Origin: Patescibacteria group bacterium
GTDB taxonomy: Bacteria; Patescibacteriota; Patescibacteriia; UBA1558; GWA2-36-10
DNA length: 44,879 nt
Direction: 5' to 3'
NCBI GenBank assembly: GCA_028718865.1
Contig: JAQUKX010000007.1
Span: 1-44,879, forward strand
Part shown: piece after piece, positions 31,595-38,678 of the stretch
Position numbering within the stretch: the first letter of the stretch is position 1
Layout of the letters: every line of letters begins with the position of its first letter
Position numbers and translations under genes: made by a program
The notes under the pieces: generated by a model
Database searches by the model: none
What the model saw: only the letters and a program-made list of their open reading frames with translations
Told to the model about the DNA's origin: nothing

Positions 31595-33091
31595 TTACTT
31601 GGGAAAATTAAGCACATTATTAAATAATTCCAATAAGCGTTTCCTTGTTAATTCTTTTTCGTCCCGATCTCTACCTTTATAATCAATTTTCTCTAAATCA
31701 TCTATGGCGCTTTTAATGGCATTTTGCTCAAAGACGCTAGGAAAAATTGTCCTAGCAAGTTTAATTGAGTTGTTTATATATTCTTTCTGAATTTTACCAA
31801 AATCTTTCTCAATATCATTAAAACTGGCCACTATTCGACCTATAAAGCCAAACCCTTTTTTATATTCAACAAGTGTTTTTAATTTATTTTCAGAATCATA
31901 AGGCAATACTACATATAATAACAAATATGACCAAGAAATTGGGTCAATCTCGGGAAAAAGATTATAGGTTATACTATCTAAATTTTTATCGAACCGTCCT
32001 TGGTTTTTACTAAATCTTATACGCTCTATAGACCAATTAAAATATTCTACAAAAATAATGCGAATAATATTATTTCCACTCAACCAGCCTTCATAAGTCA
32101 CTTGCCAATCTTTTAAATAATTTTTAAATATTGACGATCCTAAATCAGATTCTACAATTTCATCAAATAAATGATTACTCACAAACAAATGCATCAAATC
32201 TTCTAAATATTTTTTATCTTTACCCTTTAAATGAGAATTAACGATATGACAAAATTGATATTCCCCATTATTCTTAAATGCTATTGTTTTTATTTCAACA
32301 ATAATTTTTTCTAAAATATTATAAATGTCGTATCTATTTGAACTTACAATAACACTTTTCCCATCTTTATATTTATAAAAATAATCCAATAATTTTAAGT
32401 AAGTGTCTTCTTGTAGTAAAAAAAATACATTTCGTTTTTTTAGGTTTCTATAAAATATTAAAATAATATTTTTTTTAACATTATCATCCATACTTGATTC
32501 TATCTTCTTATAAAAGACCTCGAAAAAACGACGCTCTGTCAAATAATCTAAATTATCGCATTGCCACACGGACTGCCAAGCTTCTATGTTTTTATCATCG
32601 ATAATTTGCTCTAAAAATTTATATCTAATATCAAGTAATCCTCTGTTATTCTTATCTGCAGAAAATCCAAGCCATTTAATAAATCCAATGACAATGCCTA
32701 GTAATTTAAATACACCTAAACAAAAAATTGATACTATTAATAATTTAATAATATCAATGCCCTCATATATCAATGATGCTCTCCAAAAAAATGCTGGGAG
32801 AAAAATCATTCCAAAATAAGACAGTAATTTCTTATAATAAAAATACTTATGCAATATAATCTGTAAATCAAGTTTTGCGAAATTTTTTCCTTTTTCGTTT
32901 CGTAAAGCGTATATCCAAAAAGGTATTAGAAATGCAATCAAGGCCATACCCAAATTATGCATTAAATTGGGCGAATCAGTATTTACCTGCAATAATTTTA
33001 CTATGAAAACAATAGAAACAATAGAAAACAAAATTAAATAAGGTAAAAAGAACCCTTTAAAGAACTCTGTTTTATTATTAATATTCAACAT
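31595..33091 (-). CDS. Unknown membrane protein of the AT-rich block
   Basis: 498 residues. Four membrane helices lie in the first 155 residues (FFLPYLILFSIVSIVFIVKL; MALIAFLIPFWIYAL; GMIFLPAFFWRASLIY; LLIVSIFCLGVFKLLGIVIG) and are followed by a long, helical cytoplasmic part (about 160-498) rich in Lys, Asn and Ile. I see no enzymatic motif and do not recognise the family. The very AT-rich codon use differs from the housekeeping genes on either side, which suggests an acquired block together with the next three genes. Confidence 0.6.
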   Translation of the reverse strand: MLNINNKTEFFKGFFLPYLILFSIVSIVFIVKLLQVNTDSPNLMHNLGMALIAFLIPFWIYALRNEKGKNFAKLDLQIILHKYFYYKKLLSYFGMIFLPAFFWRASLIYEGIDIIKLLIVSIFCLGVFKLLGIVIGFIKWLGFSADKNNRGLLDIRYKFLEQIIDDKNIEAWQSVWQCDNLDYLTERRFFEVFYKKIESSMDDNVKKNIILIFYRNLKKRNVFFLLQEDTYLKLLDYFYKYKDGKSVIVSSNRYDIYNILEKIIVEIKTIAFKNNGEYQFCHIVNSHLKGKDKKYLEDLMHLFVSNHLFDEIVESDLGSSIFKNYLKDWQVTYEGWLSGNNIIRIIFVEYFNWSIERIRFSKNQGRFDKNLDSITYNLFPEIDPISWSYLLLYVVLPYDSENKLKTLVEYKKGFGFIGRIVASFNDIEKDFGKIQKEYINNSIKLARTIFPSVFEQNAIKSAIDDLEKIDYKGRDRDEKELTRKRLLELFNNVLNFPK

Positions 33092-33125
33092 ACTTAAATA
33101 CCAAAATATAAAAATACTAACTTAT

Positions 33126-34001
33126 TTACCATCCTGATGGTGGGAAAGGCTCTTTGCTTAAGTAATACGCCTGAACAATCGCTGGCTCACCTAACAAATT
33201 CTTGAATATACTTATATTAACTTCCGTTGATAACTTATCTATATTAATAAGCATTTTCTCTTTGCTCAAATTTTTCTGGGTTGATTTTAACACCCTGACC
33301 TGTATATCGTCTGGACCAAATTGTGTTCCATTAAACTCATATCTTGAACCTAAAAGTGGTGATGTAACTACATATGTATTGATTAATGCTTTATTTCTAA
33401 ACTCATTAACATCAGGGTCATCAAGGTTTGCGCTATCAACATTACGCCTACCAGGTGGCACCACTAAATCTGTATTACTATCACTATCAAGGCCTAAAAA
33501 ACCGGCTCCCGCTAATGCAAATATATAAGTTTGGTAATACCCTGGATTGCCAAAGTAATACTCCTCGCTATAATAAAAATTATGTGCCCCTAAAAAAGAC
33601 CTGACCCATTCCGGTTCTTGGTCAAATTCATCTAACTCAATAAATCTATTCTCACCCAATGTAATATCATAACCAATGGGTAAATGTAGGGTTGGGTTAA
33701 AATCGCCTTCTCTGTTAGTGACTGCATAAATAATTACTTTATCGTCTGAATCGGTTATTGCTTGGATATAAGCGTAATCATTTACAAACAAATACTCCAT
33801 AAGGCTAGTTTCGGATGTGAAATCATTGGTAACCAAAGTATCAGCGACTATATTATTATCACCAACGATACTTACTGACTCGTCTTTACTATAATCATTT
33901 ACAGTAGCGTCACTTCCGAATAAAAACTTAGATATCCCAGCAGTCATAACACCTAAAACTATTATTCCTATTATAGTATTTTGCCATTTTATCTTCTTCA
34001 T
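33126..34001 (-). CDS. Membrane-anchored protein, unknown
   Basis: 291 residues with one N-terminal membrane anchor (TIIGIIVLGVMTAGISKFLF) and an exported or cytosolic globular domain. The latter includes EYLFVNDYAYIQAITDSDDK, GYDITLGENRFIELDEFDQE and AGFLGLDSDSNTDLVVPPGR. Family unknown. It sits in the AT-rich block, 34 bases before the 498-residue protein, and may be co-transcribed with it. Confidence 0.55.
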   Translation of the reverse strand: MKKIKWQNTIIGIIVLGVMTAGISKFLFGSDATVNDYSKDESVSIVGDNNIVADTLVTNDFTSETSLMEYLFVNDYAYIQAITDSDDKVIIYAVTNREGDFNPTLHLPIGYDITLGENRFIELDEFDQEPEWVRSFLGAHNFYYSEEYYFGNPGYYQTYIFALAGAGFLGLDSDSNTDLVVPPGRRNVDSANLDDPDVNEFRNKALINTYVVTSPLLGSRYEFNGTQFGPDDIQVRVLKSTQKNLSKEKMLINIDKLSTEVNISIFKNLLGEPAIVQAYYLSKEPFPPSGW

Positions 34002-34118
34002 TTTTTTAAAATAATTAACCGGCTAGCCACTGCATTACAAAATAAATAATTATAGTAGTTATTTTTGTAAAATTTAAAATATTTCCTCTCAGACTTATCG
34101 TGCTATGATTTCTAGTAG

Positions 34119-34754
34119 TTAAAACCTCGCGACAAGCTGTGTACAGGCATTCTTAGCTTCTTTCATTTCCTCCGGTCGAATAATGCTAATACCTGAGAAT
34201 TGATCCGGTTTCAATTTTAATACCCGAGAACGATTATTTTCATCTGTCGTCGCAAAAATAACAAAATCATTATTTTCATAAATACTGCAAAGTGTACCTG
34301 TCTGAAATGGCAATTTATTTCCCTCATTATCTTTGTTTAGAGTATTAAAATTTCTTAAAAAATCTATTTGCTCTTTGGTGCCGATCAATGAGATTGGTAA
34401 TGGCTGAGCCCCTCCTAAATATTGAGGAATACGAGGAAAAATTATGGGCGTAAATATACATATATTAAAAATCAATGAAAATACTACAAAAAATATAATT
34501 TTATAGTTTGTTTTGAATAACTTGCTATTTTTAATCTTAGAAATAACCGAAAATAATCGATACAAAAATATAATAACCACTAAAAAACAACCTAAAAATA
34601 AAATCCCTGCTGATAAATATCTTGTCTGTAAAATATTATACTCAAAAAAACCAAATCTGGACAGAAAACTATTCCAGGCTAAAAAACCATAAAAATATGC
34701 CACCAATAAAAAGAAAGGAGTATATTTAATTAGTTTAGATAGTAATTTTTCCAT
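34119..34754 (-). CDS. Three-helix membrane protein, unknown
   Basis: 211 residues with three membrane helices (FFLLVAYFYGFLAWNSFLSR; AGILFLGCFLVVIIFLYRLF; YKIIFFVVFSLIFNICIFTP) and a C-terminal soluble domain (about 120-211, ending NACTQLVARF). Nothing identifies a function. The first part, GFFEYNILQTRYLSAGILFL, recalls small membrane proteins of accessory regions. It lies 10 bases after the DUF3761-like gene. Confidence 0.55.
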   Translation of the reverse strand: MEKLLSKLIKYTPFFLLVAYFYGFLAWNSFLSRFGFFEYNILQTRYLSAGILFLGCFLVVIIFLYRLFSVISKIKNSKLFKTNYKIIFFVVFSLIFNICIFTPIIFPRIPQYLGGAQPLPISLIGTKEQIDFLRNFNTLNKDNEGNKLPFQTGTLCSIYENNDFVIFATTDENNRSRVLKLKPDQFSGISIIRPEEMKEAKNACTQLVARF

Positions 34755-34764
34755 ATAATTATAT

Positions 34765-35193
34765 TTAATACCAAACTACTACTCCACCGTGATGCGAACA
34801 CGTCCCTCTTCTACTTTGGCTAAAACTATAACTCCCGTCCCTACATTTTGCACTTACGCCTGTTGGAATGGCGTCATATTGCGTTGGAGACTGCACTGTA
34901 TTGCCCTGACTATTTTCATAATACTTTATTGGTTCTAATGGTTTCGCAATATTAACATTAGTATCTTCATATTTATCATTAACTATAGAATTAATAACAT
35001 CTGACGATTTATTGACGCTTGGTTCAACAAATTTTTTTTCTGGTAATACTAAGCCAGACTTTACTGACTCGCCTAAAACCTGTTGCTGAGTAGCGTTAGA
35101 ATAGTTAGTATTAGTGTTGTTTCCTCCCTGACCATAATTACCTATTATGGTAAAGAAAACAAAAACTAAACCTATAAATAATGCCTTTTTCAT
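34765..35193 (-). CDS. Secreted protein with DUF3761-type C-terminal domain
   Basis: 142 residues. A signal peptide (MKKALFIGLVFVFFTIIGNY) is followed by a low-complexity Asn/Ser/Thr linker and a short C-terminal block, AKCRDGSYSFSQSRRGTCSH HGGVVVWY, that matches the DUF3761 pattern (C...SYSxSxxRxGTCSHHGGV). The domain is often found at the end of secreted proteins and may bind metal through its Cys and His. The ATG at 35193 was chosen because it starts a proper signal peptide; a frame opening at 35244 is less likely. Confidence 0.75.
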   Translation of the reverse strand: MKKALFIGLVFVFFTIIGNYGQGGNNTNTNYSNATQQQVLGESVKSGLVLPEKKFVEPSVNKSSDVINSIVNDKYEDTNVNIAKPLEPIKYYENSQGNTVQSPTQYDAIPTGVSAKCRDGSYSFSQSRRGTCSHHGGVVVWY

Positions 35194-35280
35194 AATTGCC
35201 TGTTTAATTACTTTGATATTAGCGTAATAATAAGAATAATTCAATGGCGTTATAGAAACCCTCTAATACGCTATATTCCT

Positions 35281-35316
35281 AAAAAAATAAAAACACCTCT
35301 TTGGATAAAGAGATGT
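35281..35316 (-). terminator. Terminator after the tRNA pair
   Basis: CTCTTT (35297-35302) pairs with AAAGAG (35307-35312), extended by ACA/TGT across one mismatch, followed on the minus strand by a T-rich run (35281-35293). It ends transcription after tRNA-His. Confidence 0.8.
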
Positions 35317-35321
35317 CCTTA

Positions 35322-35398
35322 TGGGGTGGCAGATGGGGCTCGAACCCACGACCGCCGGAACCACAATCCGATGCTCTACCAACTGAGCTACTACCACC
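35322..35398 (-). tRNA. tRNA-His (GTG)
   Basis: Minus-strand cloverleaf with the extra 5' G (G-1, position 35398) that marks tRNA-His, acceptor stem GTGGTAG/CTGCCAC, anticodon GTG in GATTGTGGTTC, T-arm GTGGGTTCGAGCCCCAT and an encoded CCA end (35322-35324). Confidence 0.96.
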
Positions 35399-35427
35399 AT
35401 GAAATATTAACTAATAATTAATTTACG

Positions 35428-35502
35428 TGGTACCCCGGCCAGGAATCGAACCTGAATCTAGAGCTTAGAAGGCTCCTATTCTATCCGTTGAACTACCGGG
35501 GC
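35428..35502 (-). tRNA. tRNA-Arg (TCT)
   Basis: Minus-strand cloverleaf: acceptor GCCCCGG, D-arm AGTTCAACGGATAGAAT, anticodon TCT in GAGCCTTCTAAGCTC, T-arm CAGGTTCGATTCCTG, and encoded CCA (35428-35430). A TATAAT box lies at 35529-35534, about 27 bases upstream. Confidence 0.96.
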
Positions 35503-35541
35503 ATAAAAAATTATGCTTTATTGATTTTATTATACAAAGTA

Positions 35542-35617
35542 CTATCCGTTGCCACTGCCGACGCGCAAAGCGCTTTGGCGGGGTCCCGTCACAGGCGGGA
35601 AACTACCGGGGCATAAA
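35542..35617 (-). pseudogene. Partial tRNA-Arg copy split by a 49-base insert
   Basis: CTATCCGTTG (35542-35551) and AACTACCGGGGCATAAAA (35601-35617, allowing one base) repeat the 5' part of tRNA-Arg and its upstream flank (35481-35508) in the same order, but separated by 49 GC-rich bases (35552-35600). The insert holds inverted repeats (GCGCAAAGCGC; CCCGTCACAGGCGGG) and, like the palindromes at 7828 and 18169, the motif CCACTGC. Confidence 0.75.
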
Positions 35618-35669
35618 ATATAAAAAACAAAGACAAATATAACAAAAAAATGTATTTTGGTCAACCCTT

Positions 35670-37421
35670 TTAATTATTATTAGCAACTGACTGCTGTCTC
35701 CACAAAGCCGCGTAAAGACCGTTTTTTTTCAACAACTGATCATGAGAGCCCTGTTCAATTATTTTTCCTTTTTCCAAAACATAAATATCTTTGATATGAG
35801 TAATAGTAGACAGCCTATGAGCAATACTAATAGTCATCATCTGGGGATGCTCTTGGGAAATTTTTTGGATTGTGTTGCTAATTTCTTTTTCAGTCAAAGA
35901 ATCCAAACTAGAAGTAGCTTCATCAAAAATCAAAATCTCCGGATTCCTTAAAAGTGCTCTGGCTATTGCCAAGCGCTGTCTTTCGCCACCGGACAATTTC
36001 ATTCCCCCTTCTCCTATCACCGTGTCCAGACCCTTGTCGCCTCTTTGGATAATACCCAAAACAGAAGCTGACTCCAAGGCTTTCAGACAATCCTCGTCGT
36101 TAGCTGTCGGACTGACAAACAAAAGATTTTCTCTGATGCTACCGGAAAAAAGCTGAGTCTCTTGAGAAACAAAGCCAATTTTTTTCCGAAAATTTTCCAG
36201 CTCAAAATCTTGATAAGTAATTTTATCATTAACCAAAATTTTTCCTGCACTGGGTTTGTATAAACCTAGTAAAAGCTTGATCAAAGTAGTTTTACCTGAG
36301 CCAGAAGGGCCGACAAAAGCGATTTTTTCTCCGGCTTTTATTTTGAAACTAATATCATAAAGTGCTCCTTTATCACTATGCTGATAGGCAAAAGAAACTC
36401 CTGTAAAATCAATTGCCTCTATCTTTTCCAGTTTTATAGGATTGACTGGTTTGGGCTCAGGGGCAATACTCAAAATTTTATTGAGCTCTTCATTGCTTGA
36501 TTTAGCCTGTTGATACTGCTCCGCCACGACACTAAGCTCGGCCAGAGGATTGAATAAAAAGAAAGAATAAAACAGCAAAGAAAAAAATTGACCTAGGCTC
36601 AACTGACCGTCAAAAATCAGCCAAAGCATAATCAGCATAATCAAAGCTCTAAGTGCATTGAGCAAAGTGCCTTGGATAAAACTAAGAGTTCTAATTAATT
36701 TTATTCGCTTAAGATCTAGGGCTAAAATATGTTCATTAGCTTTGTTGAGTCGCTCTATTTCCTGAGCTTCCAAGCCTAGACTTTTGACTAGTTCCACATT
36801 GCGCAAAGTCTCGGTAGTGTACCCAGCCAAATTAGCTTGCTCTTGAATAACTGCTAATTGTACTTTTCTAATCCGACGACTAATTAAAAATATAGTAATA
36901 GCCAAAGACGGTACTATCAAAAAAATCGTCAGGCCAATTATCCAATTAACCCAAAAAGCATAAATCAAAACAAAAATAATGCCGACTAAATAAACAAAAA
37001 CCAAGCCAATTAAACTTTTAATCAAATCCTGAATATTATCGCGAGCTTTTTGCATTCTCTGTAGTATCGCTCCTGAGCTTTGATCTTCAAACATCTGATA
37101 AGGCAAGGACAAAGAATGCTCTATGCTCTGAGCATAAAGACGAGTACCCAGACGATGAGTAATGACACTGGTATAATAATCCTGAAAATTTTTGGCTATC
37201 CGCGATATAAGAGCTACGCCCACAAAAGCCAAAAGTAATAGTCCTACTCCTTTGATGAATTCACCTCTTTCCAGCTCGTTGGCTCTAACAGCATAATTAT
37301 CTATCAGCATCCGAAAAATCTGCGGATCTAGAAGAGAAAATATCTGATTGACCGCTCCCAAGGCTAAAACTCCGGCCAAAAGTTTTTTGTAATCTCTAAT
37401 ATATTTAACTAAAAATTTCAT
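35670..37421 (-). CDS. ABC exporter, fused permease-ATPase (MsbA-like)
   Basis: 583 residues. An ABC type 1 membrane domain (residues 1 to about 315, six helices) is followed by a nucleotide-binding domain: Walker [20 protein letters not shown] near 366, Q-loop [10 protein letters not shown], signature [16 protein letters not shown], Walker [15 protein letters not shown] and H-loop SIAHRLSTI. It should work as a dimer exporting lipids, peptides or drugs; the substrate is unknown. It lies between the tRNA region and the divergent rpiB-rpe pair. Confidence 0.93.
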   Translation of the reverse strand: MKFLVKYIRDYKKLLAGVLALGAVNQIFSLLDPQIFRMLIDNYAVRANELERGEFIKGVGLLLLAFVGVALISRIAKNFQDYYTSVITHRLGTRLYAQSIEHSLSLPYQMFEDQSSGAILQRMQKARDNIQDLIKSLIGLVFVYLVGIIFVLIYAFWVNWIIGLTIFLIVPSLAITIFLISRRIRKVQLAVIQEQANLAGYTTETLRNVELVKSLGLEAQEIERLNKANEHILALDLKRIKLIRTLSFIQGTLLNALRALIMLIMLWLIFDGQLSLGQFFSLLFYSFFLFNPLAELSVVAEQYQQAKSSNEELNKILSIAPEPKPVNPIKLEKIEAIDFTGVSFAYQHSDKGALYDISFKIKAGEKIAFVGPSGSGKTTLIKLLLGLYKPSAGKILVNDKITYQDFELENFRKKIGFVSQETQLFSGSIRENLLFVSPTANDEDCLKALESASVLGIIQRGDKGLDTVIGEGGMKLSGGERQRLAIARALLRNPEILIFDEATSSLDSLTEKEISNTIQKISQEHPQMMTISIAHRLSTITHIKDIYVLEKGKIIEQGSHDQLLKKNGLYAALWRQQSVANNN

Positions 37422-37525
37422 AATTTATATTTTAGGAGCTAATTTTAACATTTTGGCTATTTTATATCAATCTCAAAATATGCTAAACTTAAATCAAATA
37501 GTCAAATGGCTAATAACATAATTAT

Positions 37526-37981
37526 ATGAAAAAAAACTTAAAAGCAAAATCAGTCTATTTAGGGGCTGACCACAATGGCTTCCGACTAAAAGAACTCTTG
37601 AAAAACTACCTAAGCGAGAGAAATTACCTAGTGCGCGACCTGGGCAACCTAAAATTTGATCCCCAAGACGACTATCCTGACTACGGTAAAAAAGTAGCTC
37701 GGGCTGTAGCCAAAGACAAGGGATCGCTGGGCATCCTGCTTTGTGGCAGTGGCCAAGGTATGATGATAACGGCCAACAAATTTACTGGCATCCGCGCTAC
37801 CTTTGGCTATACCCAATCAGCTGCCAAACTATCCCGCCATGATAATGATAGCAATGTCCTCTGTTTACCAGCTTGGCAACTCAAATCAAGTCAAGTCTTG
37901 CGAATAGTTAATACTTTTCTCAAAACCGAATTTTCTCAAATAGAACGCCACAAGCGAAGAATCAAAAAAATGAAAGCCTAA
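37526..37981 (+). CDS. rpiB: Ribose-5-phosphate isomerase B
   Basis: 151 residues, RpiB/LacAB family. GADHNGFRLKELLKNYL at the N-terminus, DDYPDYGKKVARAV, the active-site LLCGSGQGMMITANKFTGIRA with the catalytic Cys, and LSRHDNDSNVLCLPAWQL. It interconverts ribose 5-phosphate and ribulose 5-phosphate in the cytoplasm. rpe follows 6 bases later, making a two-gene pentose phosphate unit. Confidence 0.9.
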   Translation: MKKNLKAKSVYLGADHNGFRLKELLKNYLSERNYLVRDLGNLKFDPQDDYPDYGKKVARAVAKDKGSLGILLCGSGQGMMITANKFTGIRATFGYTQSAAKLSRHDNDSNVLCLPAWQLKSSQVLRIVNTFLKTEFSQIERHKRRIKKMKA

Positions 37982-37987
37982 AAATAA

Positions 37988-38638
37988 ATGCCCAAAAAAC
38001 CTGTAAAAATTATTCCTGCTGTTTTAACTAAGGATTTTAAAAATTTCAAAAAACAGTGGACAAAAATAGCTAAGCAGTTTAATTATGTCCAAATAGATAT
38101 TATGGACGGAATTTTGGTCAAAACCAAAAACGATATTTCTCCGACCCAAGTTAAAAAAATCACTCAAAATCATACTCTGGAAGTCCATCTAATGGTCAAA
38201 GATATCGCCAGCTATATAGCCAAATGGCAAAAGCTGAAAAATGTCAAAAAAATCATCTGGCACTACGAAGCTGAAACCGACACTGAAGCCATAATCTGTC
38301 TGGCTAAATATTTGCAAAAAAAGAAAATCAAAGCCGGACTAGCTATTAATCCGCCAACGCCACTGGCCAAAATAATCCCCGTTTTGCTTTATTTTGATAC
38401 TATTCAAATAATGGGAGTAACTCCGGGAAAACAAGGACAAAAATTTCAAAAATCAGTGCTGAAAAAAATAAAGACTCTGCGCGCCAAACATCCCCAGCTC
38501 AATATTACCATTGATGGCGGAGTAGATAACCAGAATTTTACCGCTATCAAAAAAGCCGGAGCAAATATTATTGCTATCGGCTCTTATTTCCAAAAATCAA
38601 AAAAGAATATTGAAGAGCTAATCAATAATTTAAACTAA
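37988..38638 (+). CDS. rpe: Ribulose-phosphate 3-epimerase
   Basis: 216 residues, a TIM barrel interconverting ribulose 5-phosphate and xylulose 5-phosphate. Visible are QIDIMDGILV, LEVHLMVKD, GVTPGKQGQKF and NITIDGGVDNQN with the catalytic Asp. An oddity: the first metal-ligand His, normally in HIDVMDG, is Gln (VQIDIMDG), and the following DGHFVPN block is changed. The other His (EVHLM) and both Asp are kept. It overlaps no neighbour and ends at a convergent terminator. Confidence 0.88.
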   Translation: MPKKPVKIIPAVLTKDFKNFKKQWTKIAKQFNYVQIDIMDGILVKTKNDISPTQVKKITQNHTLEVHLMVKDIASYIAKWQKLKNVKKIIWHYEAETDTEAIICLAKYLQKKKIKAGLAINPPTPLAKIIPVLLYFDTIQIMGVTPGKQGQKFQKSVLKKIKTLRAKHPQLNITIDGGVDNQNFTAIKKAGANIIAIGSYFQKSKKNIEELINNLN

Positions 38639-38650
38639 ATTATTTTTACT

Positions 38651-38678
38651 AAAAGACTAGCCTAAGCTCGTCTTTTTT
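38651..38678. terminator. Bidirectional terminator between rpe and the surface-protein gene
   Basis: AAAAGAC (38651-38657) pairs with GTCTTTT (38670-38676), with AGC/GCT inside across one mismatch, then a T-run. Its plus-strand arm overlaps the last codons of the convergent gene. Confidence 0.75.
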
